A stretch of DNA of 5,362 nucleotides from Mycoplasmataceae bacterium (GTDB lineage Bacteria; Bacillota_I; Bacilli_A; Mycoplasmatales; Metamycoplasmataceae), in contig JAFWJI010000053.1 in the NCBI GenBank assembly GCA_017511585.1, positions 1 through 5,362 on the forward strand, read 5' to 3'. Position numbers and translations under genes: made by a program. Below the pieces are notes generated by a model. That model worked only from the letters and a program-made list of their open reading frames with translations, had not been told where the DNA came from and did no database searches. Positions 1 through 5,207 of the stretch are shown in pieces (the first letter of the stretch is position 1; each line of letters starts with the position of its first letter).

Positions 1-106
1 AATCAGTTTCTGGTATTTCGATATCTAAATATTTAATTCCGTCTCTTTTAACAAATTGGATTGAACTAATTTCAAAATCAATTTTTTTCTTTAATTCTTG
101 AAACAA
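1..106 (-). CDS. Partial CDS, N-terminus, possible ribosome maturation factor RimP
   Basis: Only the first 35 codons lie in the window; the gene runs off the left edge. The start is a TTG at 106-104. An in-frame TAA lies two codons upstream, so the frame cannot extend further, and a strong Shine-Dalgarno (AAGGAGGA, 120-113) sits 6-7 nt before it. The visible peptide has a lysine-rich helix (LFQELKKKI) followed by FEISSIQFVKRDGIKYLDIEI. That pattern resembles the RimP (DUF150) N-terminal domain, where a 'FELV-x-(I/V)E(F/Y)' strand is followed by a short turn and an 'LR(V/I)YID' strand. RimP helps assemble the 30S subunit and is usually followed by nusA, which would lie outside this window. The coding call is firm on frame and ribosome site; the name rests on a short pattern match and is tentative, so no symbol is given. 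Confidence 0.6.
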   Translation of the reverse strand, partial: MFQELKKKIDFEISSIQFVKRDGIKYLDIEIPETD

Positions 107-112
107 TACTTA

Positions 113-120
113 TCCTCCTT
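113..120 (-). promoter_or_regulatory. Shine-Dalgarno of the left-edge gene, decides a TTG start
   Basis: On the minus strand the sequence AAGGAGGA ends about 6 nt before TTG at 106-104. It is nearly perfectly complementary to the 16S rRNA tail, and no ATG or GTG lies at a suitable distance in an open frame. The non-ATG start is therefore the best reading. Confidence 0.75.
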
Positions 121-141
121 ATTGATTTTTATTAAATATAA

Positions 142-171
142 TTTATATTAATAAAGATTGCTCAATGACAA
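142..171 (-). promoter_or_regulatory. Candidate promoter of the left-edge gene
   Basis: On the minus strand a -35-like TTGTCA (171-166) is followed by 18 bp and a -10-like TATAAA (147-142). The predicted start near 135 gives a leader of roughly 30 nt containing the Shine-Dalgarno. The -35 box falls inside one arm of the inverted repeat at 152-177, so a protein bound there could control it. In such AT-rich DNA -10 matches are common, so this is a prediction. Confidence 0.45.
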
Positions 172-177
172 TCTTTA
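152..177. repeat. 9-bp perfect inverted repeat, 8-nt spacer (hairpin or operator)
   Basis: TAAAGATTG (152-160) and CAATCTTTA (169-177) are perfect inverted copies around the spacer ctcaatga. It is the clearest structure in the gene-free stretch 107-273, which is otherwise plain AT-rich DNA. It lies about 100 nt past the stop of the FNT gene, so it could end that transcript, but no good T-run follows on either strand. It also overlaps the -35 and spacer of the candidate promoter for the left-edge gene, which fits an operator. It does not match the CIRCE heat-shock element. Confidence 0.55.
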
Positions 178-273
178 ATTCTATTTAATTAAAATTTAAT
201 TATACTCAAAATATTGAATGATTTAATGAATTTAAATTTTATATTTGAATAAAAATTAAAACAAATACTTTTT

Positions 274-1269
274 TTAAACAACATTATGAAGTTGTTTTCT
301 CATTTCTTTATAATGTCCTGATAAATAATAATAAGTATATGGCAAGAAGAAAGAACCTGACATTCAATTACCTAAAGTTGCAGGTAAAAGATTCATTATA
401 GATAAACGGAATATAAAATCACCAGTATTTATTCAAGATTTAATTTCTCTAAAATCTTGAATTGTTGCATTTGCTGCATGTTTAAATTCACTACCATTAA
501 CTGCATAATTAAGTGCTAATAAAAGAGTGTCTTGTTCAGAACCATTTATCATATAAAATAATCCCATTGAAAATAAAATGCTATTAGCAACAACGTGTTG
601 GAATCCAGCAACTGCAAATAATCAAATTGGGAAAAATACTAATAATATTTTAGCTGTTGAATGAGCTGCAGCTAAAGAACCTCAAATAGAACCAGCAACT
701 AAAATATTACATAGAAAACCAGATATTATTGTGAAATATCAAGCAGTTGATATTTTTTTACCACATAAATAACCTAATAATAATTGGTAGTTTTCATTTG
801 CAAAAAAATCAGCTCCTCTACAAATTGCGCCAATTATTAAACCACCTAAAATATTTCCGATCAATGTATACATTCATTTAGCAAAAATATGTCTAAATAA
901 AACTAAATCTCCATTATGATACCTTTGTCTTGTAATTCAAGATAACATCGTTAAATTATCAGAAGTAAATAAAGAACCACCTAAAAATAAAATCAAAATA
1001 ATACCTACAGGAAATAATGCAGCAGCAGTGAATAAAGCAACTCCAGGTATAGAAATTCCGAATTTTTGAACTAAAATTCCATTATCATCAATAATTTCAT
1101 GTTGAATAACACCAGTTCAAGAACCTAAAATTACAATAAAAACCATATATGCAATTCCAACATAAATTGAACCCATTATTCCTAGCAAAATCATTTTAAG
1201 AGGTTCATTTTTTAATTTGTGTGTCGCAAAATTAATAGCATTTTTAAAATTTTCTTTATAGTCTTTCAT
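274..1269 (-). CDS. Formate/nitrite transporter (FNT) family channel
   Basis: The 331-residue product begins at ATG 1269-1267 and ends at TAA 276-274; eight in-frame TGA codons must be read as Trp. FNT hallmarks appear in order: GGSLFTSDN at residues 97-105 (the broken second helix), CNILV at 187-191, AGFQHVVANS at 221-230 carrying the conserved pore histidine (H225), and NLLPATLGN at 293-301 (the broken fifth helix, with 'N-x-x-P-x-T-x-GN'). About six hydrophobic spans are visible, as in the aquaporin-like pentameric FNT fold. Family members move formate, nitrite, lactate or hydrosulfide across the plasma membrane. In a fermenting mycoplasma, export of formate or lactate with protons is the likeliest role, but the substrate cannot be read from the sequence. 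At 331 residues it is longer than the usual 260-290, with extra loop at about 53-75 and 243-284. The ribosome site is poor (GGACGA). It is divergent from the choline-kinase-like gene. Confidence 0.93.
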
Positions 1270-1278
1270 AACATTCGT

Positions 1279-1298
1279 CCAATAAAATAATCTATTGG
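1279..1298. repeat. Inverted repeat CCAATA-N8-TATTGG in divergent promoter region
   Basis: CCAATA at 1279-1284 and TATTGG at 1293-1298 form a 6-bp perfect inverted repeat with an 8-nt spacer. It lies between the start of the FNT gene and the -10 box facing it, and its right arm overlaps the -35 of the plus-strand promoter. The position suits an operator acting on both genes. Six-bp arms can arise by chance in AT-rich DNA. Confidence 0.4.
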
Positions 1299-1324
1299 TA
1301 TTATTATATTACTAATTTTATAAT
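1295..1324 (+). promoter_or_regulatory. Candidate promoter of the choline-kinase-like gene
   Basis: TTGGTA (1295-1300) and a perfect TATAAT (1319-1324) are separated by 18 bp. The predicted start near 1331 leaves a leader of only about 20 nt before ATG 1350. The same -35 hexamer, TTGGTA, precedes prpC at 4375-4370. Confidence 0.6.
1303..1308 (-). promoter_or_regulatory. Candidate -10 box for the FNT gene
   Basis: On the minus strand TATAAT spans 1308-1303, about 35 bp before the FNT start. No recognisable -35 lies 16-18 bp upstream and there is no extended -10 TG, so this is a weaker call than the facing plus-strand promoter. The two promoters overlap: the plus-strand -35 lies just past this box. 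Confidence 0.35.
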
Positions 1325-1349
1325 TGATATAAAATTTAATAAGTTTATT

Positions 1350-2066
1350 ATGAAAAAAATTAATGATGGTCATACTAATATTTCTTTTAAAAAAAACAAT
1401 ACTTTTTTTCAACAAAAAATAAAAAATGGATTTAATCACAAAATCAATTATAAAGAATTAAAAGAATTTGATTTTGTTCCTAAATTAATTGAAGATACTA
1501 ATGAAACAATCGAATGAGAATGGATTGATGGTAAAACTTTAGATAATCCAACTAATGCAGATTTAATAAAAATTGCTCAAATCTTTAAAAAAATACATAA
1601 TTCTAAAATTCAATTACCAAAATCAAATATTCGTCAAAGAATTAATGAATATAGAAAAATTTTAAAAGATAAAAATATCAAAATAGATATTATCGAAAGA
1701 TTATTCAAAAAAATAAATATGATACTTAAAAATATCAATAGAAATACACCTATTCATGGTGATGTATGATCTAAAAATATAATAAAAACTAATGATGAAA
1801 AACTTTATTTTATTGATTGAGAATATGCACATATGGGAGATATACATTTTGAACTAGCTTATATAATTGAATCATATAATTTTTCAAAAGAACAAGAAGA
1901 TATTTTGTTAGAAGAATATAAAGATTATTCAGATGAATTGTTAAAAAAACACAAAATTTTAATAAATTATCTAACAATTTTATGAGCCTATTCTCAAAAT
2001 GAACTTCCATATGATATTAAACCGCAAATAAAAAAATTAGAAAATTTATCAAAACAATACTTATAA
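1350..2066 (+). CDS. Choline/ethanolamine kinase-like phosphotransferase (LicA type)
   Basis: The 238-residue product uses ATG 1350 and TAA 2064-2066, with four TGA codons and one TGG read as Trp. The fold is the aminoglycoside phosphotransferase/choline kinase type. GHTNISF at 7-13 matches the N-terminal 'G-x-TN' motif of LicA-like proteins. The catalytic loop HGDVWSKN (136-143) carries the base D138 and the metal ligand N143. The metal-binding IDWEYA (155-160) carries D156, and DIHFELA (164-170) fits the following 'D-x-x-x-(D/E)LA' motif. These enzymes use ATP to phosphorylate choline or a related small alcohol, in the cytosol. In mycoplasmas this could feed phosphocholine-bearing glycolipids or phospholipid recycling, but the acceptor is not proven and no CTP-transferase partner is in view. 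The length is short, suggesting a minimal enzyme. The ribosome site is weak. Its 3' end meets def head-on, 4 nt apart. Confidence 0.85.
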
Positions 2067-2070
2067 AAAT

Positions 2071-2631
2071 TTAAATTAAATGTAAATCAATTGGTTTTTT
2101 TCACGGATCTTTTTTATCAATATGATCAATAAATAATTTACCTTCTAAATGATCTAATTCATGTTGAAAAACTATAGCAACATAATTTGATTGATCGTGT
2201 CTAACAATTTTTTTTTCAAAATAAGAATATCCTTCAACAATTATTCTAGAAGATCTTTTTATAAAACCATCTTGATTAGGATAATCTTCATCAACACTTA
2301 AACAACCTTCTCCTGATTTAAGAGCTACTTTTGATTCTGATTTTGAAATTATTTTTGGATTTATTAATAATTCTCTAAATAGAACTTGATCATTTCTATC
2401 TTTTATATAAATATAAAACATTTTTTTAGGAATACCATATTGAATTGCAGCTACACCTACTGCTGGTCTAAAAATAGAATTAGGTTTAACACTATCTTCA
2501 ACATGATAAATCATTTTTTCAGCTAATTCAATATCTTCTTGACTTAAAGGTAATGGTACATCTTTTGATTTTTCCCTTAAAACTTTATTTGGCAATTCAA
2601 CAATGTTGACAACATATTTTTTATTTGACAT
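2071..2631 (-). CDS. def: Peptide deformylase
   Basis: The 186-residue product runs from ATG 2631-2629 to TAA 2073-2071. The TGA at 2103-2101 must be read as Trp177; standard-code calling loses the last ten residues. It is a ferrous or zinc metalloenzyme that removes the formyl group from the N-terminal methionine of new proteins at the ribosome exit. All three family motifs are present: GVAAIQ (59-64, normally 'G-(L/I)-AA-(P/x)-Q'), EGCLSVD (108-114, with metal ligand C110) and QHELDHLEG (156-164, with ligands H157 and H161 and the catalytic glutamate E158). The length and the SVDEDYP segment fit the type 2 enzymes of Firmicutes. Its start lies 2 nt after the prkC stop with only a weak AGAAG ribosome site, so it is probably translationally coupled to prkC. 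Isoleucine at 63 in motif 1 is a mild variant. Confidence 0.96.
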
Positions 2632-2633
2632 AT

Positions 2634-3533
2634 TTATTTTCTTCTACTAAATAAACCAAATCTTTTAATTGTTGGTTTATCATCTAATACAATTGGTTTT
2701 TCAGTCATTCTTTTTTGTGATAAACAATCTGCTAAATCAGCTTCTAATTGTCTCATTGATTGATAACGTAATTCTTTTTTCTTAGCAGTAGCTTTAACAA
2801 CAATATTAGATAAAGCTTGAGGTATATTTGGGTAAATTTTATTAACTTGAGGAATAGGTTCTGTTTTATGTTTTAAAGCAGTTTCAATTGGAGTTTTCCC
2901 TCTATGTGGAGGATTTCCAATCAACATTTCATATAGTATTATTCCAAGGGCATAAATATCTGATTGAGGAGAAGCTTCTTGTTTATCAATTAATTCAGGA
3001 GCTAAATAATGAACAGAACCAATAACTTTACCAGTTTGTGTAAAACGAGATGAATCATCACTTATTGCAATTCCAAAATCAATTATTTTAACTTGTCCTG
3101 TATTTGTAATCATTACATTGGAAGTTTTCAAATCTCTATGAACAATGTTTTGGGCATGAATTTCTGAAAATCCTTTTGCAATTTGGATTGCATAGTCAAC
3201 AGCACGATCTGGTTGCAATCTACCTTGCATTTCAATTACTTCTTTCAACATTTTTCCTTGTACATATTCCATAGATAAATATTTAATATTTTTGTCATAT
3301 TTACCTTCATAAAATCTAACGATATAAGGAGATTTTATATATTGAACTAATCTCATTTCTTCTTTAAATCTTTGTTGGTTAGAAGTTGGTGTTGAAGGAT
3401 CTAAATTTAAAACCTTAACCGCCACATATTTGCCTAATTCACGATCTTCTGCAAGAAAAACACGTGCCATTCCACCAGATCCTATTTCTTTTTTAATTAC
3501 ATATTTTTCAGGTAAATTTACATTAAAAGACAT
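2634..3533 (-). CDS. prkC: Ser/Thr protein kinase, PrkC/PknB type, kinase domain only
   Basis: The 299-residue product uses ATG 3533-3531, with a GGAGG ribosome site about 10 nt upstream inside the end of prpC, and stops at TAA 2636-2634. It is a bacterial Hanks-type kinase. The glycine loop GSGGMARVF is at 18-26, the ATP lysine K40 sits in VAVKVL, and the catalytic loop HRDLKTSN is at 132-139 (D134, N139). The DFG motif is at 152-154, an activation loop with T165 and T167 follows, then GSVHYLAPE (172-180) and SDIYALGIILYE (191-202). After the kinase domain (about 1-270) only a short basic tail ending RFGLFSRRK remains. There is no transmembrane helix and there are no PASTA repeats, unlike B. 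subtilis PrkC. The catalytic loop has Thr where Pro is usual ('HRDxKPxN'). It is paired with the phosphatase prpC and likely phosphorylates many cytosolic proteins in an ATP-dependent, reversible manner. Confidence 0.94.
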   Translation of the reverse strand: MSFNVNLPEKYVIKKEIGSGGMARVFLAEDRELGKYVAVKVLNLDPSTPTSNQQRFKEEMRLVQYIKSPYIVRFYEGKYDKNIKYLSMEYVQGKMLKEVIEMQGRLQPDRAVDYAIQIAKGFSEIHAQNIVHRDLKTSNVMITNTGQVKIIDFGIAISDDSSRFTQTGKVIGSVHYLAPELIDKQEASPQSDIYALGIILYEMLIGNPPHRGKTPIETALKHKTEPIPQVNKIYPNIPQALSNIVVKATAKKKELRYQSMRQLEADLADCLSQKRMTEKPIVLDDKPTIKRFGLFSRRK

Positions 3534-3535
3534 AA

Positions 3536-4270
3536 TTAATCAACCTCCACTATTACAACAGTTAAATTATCTGTAGATCTTCCTTTAATTGCTTCAGAAA
3601 TTAAAACTTTTGCTTTTTCTAACATATCAACATTTTGTCCCATAATTAATTCAATTTGCGGTTTTTCAATATAATCATGAATTCCATCAGAAGTAAGAAG
3701 TAAAAACCTTTTATTAGGAGAATTGTTTTCATCAATATTAAAAGCTTCAATATTTGTTTTTTTAGAAGGGCCTAAAGCCGATGTAAGTGCTGCAGCTCCA
3801 GGCATTTTTGCTGCTTCAAAACTAGAAATCCCTTCATTTTTAATATAATAATTCATTAAATTGTGATCAACAGTTATTTGGTGTAATTGACCATCAAATA
3901 AATATGTTCTAGAATCACCTATATTAAAAATTACAATATTTTTTCTATCTTTAAAAACTATTGCTGAAGTTATGGTAGTTCCCATATCTCTTTTGCTTTC
4001 ATCATTTCCTGATTCAAGAATCATATTTTGTTGAGCTTTTTTAATTGTTTCTTTAAATCATTCATAAACATTGTCTTCATTAGATCTTAAATAATTCATT
4101 CTATTTTTGAATGTTTCAACTGCTATTGAAGATGCAATTGAACCACCAAAATGACCACCCATACCATCACATAAAACCGCAACTAAAACATAGTCATTTT
4201 CAAAAACTGCTGCTCTATCTTGGTTCTCTTCTCTGACAACACCTATGTTTGTATCGACAACATACTTCAT
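3536..4270 (-). CDS. prpC: PP2C-family Ser/Thr protein phosphatase
   Basis: This is one 244-residue gene that standard-code calling splits in two, because the TGA at 4060-4058 encodes Trp71. It is a Mn/Mg-dependent PPM/PP2C phosphatase that reverses the kinase encoded next door. Visible motifs are REENQDR (13-19, metal ligand D18), CDGMGG (34-39, D35), MGTT (96-99), NIGDSRTY (116-123), LTSALG (162-167), LLTSDG (191-196, D195) and DNLTVV (234-239, D234). All expected metal-binding aspartates are present. ATG 4270-4268 is chosen as start because the family begins directly with this strand and AAAGGAG (4289-4283) lies 12 nt upstream. A TTG at 4306 would add 12 residues and would place that ribosome site inside the gene. 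The stop lies 2 nt before prkC, indicating translational coupling. In B. subtilis prpC-prkC is followed by rsgA; here def follows. Confidence 0.95.
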
Positions 4271-4282
4271 TTTTAAAAATTT

Positions 4283-4289
4283 CTCCTTT
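4283..4289 (-). promoter_or_regulatory. Shine-Dalgarno deciding the prpC start
   Basis: AAAGGAG on the minus strand lies 12 nt before ATG 4270. The gap is longer than the common 5-9 nt, but no better start is nearby. It supports the ATG over the upstream in-frame TTG at 4306, whose own nearest purine run (AAAGGGA, 4327-4321) is 14 nt away. Confidence 0.6.
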
Positions 4290-4293
4290 AATC

Positions 4294-4311
4294 TTAAATG
4301 TGACAAAACAT
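4294..4311 (-). other. Possible 5-codon upstream ORF in the prpC leader
   Basis: On the minus strand ATG 4311-4309 opens a reading frame MFCHI ending at TAA 4296-4294. It is preceded by AAAGGGA (4327-4321), 9 nt away. It ends about 5 nt before the prpC ribosome site, so translation of it could affect prpC initiation. It is very short and may be chance. Confidence 0.25.
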
Positions 4312-4346
4312 TTAATTAATTCCCTTTGCGTCCAAAAATCAATTCT

Positions 4347-4375
4347 AATATATTTAATAATACAATATATACCAA
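4347..4375 (-). promoter_or_regulatory. Candidate internal promoter for prpC-prkC-def
   Basis: Just after the gmk stop, the minus strand carries TTGGTA (4375-4370), a 17-bp gap and TATATT (4352-4347). The predicted start near 4340 gives a leader of about 70 nt with a possible short upstream ORF. This would let the kinase/phosphatase/deformylase genes be transcribed apart from gmk, in line with the 108-nt gap here against 2-nt gaps further down. Confidence 0.5.
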
Positions 4376-4378
4376 AGT

Positions 4379-4954
4379 TTAAGTTTTATTTTCAATTATT
4401 TTTTTTATTTTAGCTACAGTTTCATTGACTTCAACATTTTCAACTACATTTTGAAAATATTTTTTATAAGGAATTTCTTCGATTGCTCTTTCTAATCTTT
4501 TTTTAATTTGCTCTTCATTATCAGTGTTTCTGTTACGGATTCTTCTTTCAAGCTCTTCTATTGATGGCGGTTCTATAAAAATAGAAATTAGAATATTTTC
4601 TTTATTTGTTTCTTTTAATTTTTTAATTATATTAACTGCACCAATAATTTCAACTTCAATCAAAACATTTTTCCCTTGTTGTAATTTTGATTCAACTTCT
4701 TCAAATAAAGTTCCATAATAATTATCAAAATGTTTATTGTATTCAAGAAAAGCATTTTTGTTGATAAGCTCTTCAAATTTATCATTTGTAATAAAATGAT
4801 AGTGCTCTCCTTCAATTTCTCCGATTCTTTTATTTCTTGTAGTTGCTGAAACTGAAAAAGATAAATTTAAACAATCGTCTTTAAACAACTCTTTTTCTAT
4901 AGTTCCTTTTCCAACACCAGATGGCCCTGTTATTAAAATAATTTTTGAAGTCAT
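4379..4954 (-). CDS. gmk: Guanylate kinase
   Basis: The 191-residue product uses ATG 4954-4952 and TAA 4381-4379. It transfers phosphate from ATP to GMP, giving GDP for nucleotide salvage in the cytosol. The P-loop GPSGVGKG is at 10-17. SVSATTR (34-40) and the GEIEGEHYHF segment (45-54) form the GMP side, with E71 and NYYGT (78-82) contacting GMP. The lid and arginine segment PPSIEELERRIRNRNTD is at 129-145, followed by KKRLERA. The length is normal for the family (about 185-207). The motif usually read as 'EIDxQGA' is EVEIIGA here (100-106), with Glu in place of the guanine-contacting Asp and Ile for Gln. The start has no visible Shine-Dalgarno, which is common in mycoplasmas. It is the first gene of the cluster; in M. 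genitalium gmk likewise neighbours def, the PP2C gene and the kinase gene. Confidence 0.96.
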   Translation of the reverse strand: MTSKIILITGPSGVGKGTIEKELFKDDCLNLSFSVSATTRNKRIGEIEGEHYHFITNDKFEELINKNAFLEYNKHFDNYYGTLFEEVESKLQQGKNVLIEVEIIGAVNIIKKLKETNKENILISIFIEPPSIEELERRIRNRNTDNEEQIKKRLERAIEEIPYKKYFQNVVENVEVNETVAKIKKIIENKT

Positions 4955-4986
4955 AATTTATTAATAAGTTTAAAATAAAAAACATT

Positions 4987-5015
4987 TTTATACAAAAAAT
5001 AGTGAAAGTTTTCCA
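4987..5015 (-). promoter_or_regulatory. Candidate gmk promoter
   Basis: On the minus strand TGGAAA (5015-5010) and TATAAA (4992-4987) are separated by 17 bp. The predicted start near 4980 gives a leader of about 26 nt that lacks a Shine-Dalgarno. The -35 overlaps the TTTTCCAC repeat at 5009-5024, so anything binding the repeat would compete with RNA polymerase. Confidence 0.4.
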
Positions 5016-5043
5016 CTTTTCCACATAAAAAATGGGGAAAAGT
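5009..5043. repeat. TTTTCCAC tandem pair plus inverted near-copy (DnaA-box-like)
   Basis: TTTTCCAC occurs twice in perfect tandem (5009-5016 and 5017-5024). With the next base the second copy reads TTTTCCACA, one mismatch from the DnaA box TTATCCACA. A third, imperfect copy on the opposite strand (TTTTCCCCA, 5041-5033) makes an inverted repeat: ACTTTTCC (5015-5022) pairs with GGAAAAGT (5036-5043), with three more inner pairs and a short A-rich loop. On the plus strand six T follow at 5046-5051, as in an intrinsic terminator, though no plus-strand gene lies close upstream. It could be a protein-binding cluster, a hairpin, or both. Confidence 0.5.
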
Positions 5044-5118
5044 AATTTTTTGAGCTTTTTTTCAGGGTTTTTTAGAAAAAAGATACATATAAGAGTGAAA
5101 GGAGGTTTCAAATTATTA

Positions 5119-5207
5119 AAAATCATTTTTTAAGTAAGAACACAAAAAGTATTTTAAATCTTAAATTGGACAAAACAAGAATCTTTAATTTAATAAAAAA
5201 TGATTTT
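5119..5207. repeat. 14-bp perfect inverted repeat, 61-nt spacer
   Basis: AAAATCATTTTTTA (5119-5132) is the exact inverse of TAAAAAATGATTTT (5194-5207). If transcribed in one piece the arms would form a long AU stem upstream of the right-hand gene. If transcription instead starts at the candidate promoter near 5200, only part of the right arm is in the RNA. Low complexity raises the odds of coincidence. Confidence 0.45.
5167..5194 (+). promoter_or_regulatory. Candidate promoter of the right-edge gene
   Basis: TGGACA (5167-5172, five of six to TTGACA) and TTTAAT (5189-5194, five of six to TATAAT) are 16 bp apart. The predicted start near 5201 leaves about 46 nt of leader with the AAAAGGAG ribosome site. 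The rest of the spacer 4955-5246 is AT-rich and shows no RNA gene. Confidence 0.4.

Noticed and set aside
107..273. tRNA or small RNA gene
   Set aside because: The spacer is extremely AT-rich and shows no cloverleaf arms or GTTC-type T-loop; only the 9-bp palindrome stands out.
276..297. AAACAAC-N8-GTTGTTT inverted repeat at the FNT stop codon as a terminator
   Set aside because: On the FNT sense strand it is followed by A rather than T residues, and the arms are partly coding; too weak to call.
1810..2010. 66-codon minus-strand frame
   Set aside because: It is antisense to the conserved C-terminal half of the choline-kinase-like gene, is a low-complexity Leu/Ile/Asn/Tyr string, and has no ribosome site.
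2071..2101. Palindrome around CAATTG plus T-run as a terminator between the convergent genes
   Set aside because: There is no room for a loop and almost no GC pairs, and the T-run is def coding sequence (Lys codons).
4524..4718. 64-codon plus-strand frame
   Set aside because: It is antisense to gmk and rich in Ser/Ile/Phe as expected for the complement of Lys/Glu-rich coding; no homology pattern is seen.
5002..5025. MraZ-type operator (AAAGTG repeats)
   Set aside because: Only one AAAGTGG is seen on the minus strand, without the regular series of repeats, and no cell-division genes are nearby.
4881..5126. 81-codon minus-strand frame overlapping the gmk start
   Set aside because: Its C-terminal part is the gmk N-terminus read in the wrong frame, and the rest crosses the promoter spacer. 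The real gmk frame has a perfect P-loop.
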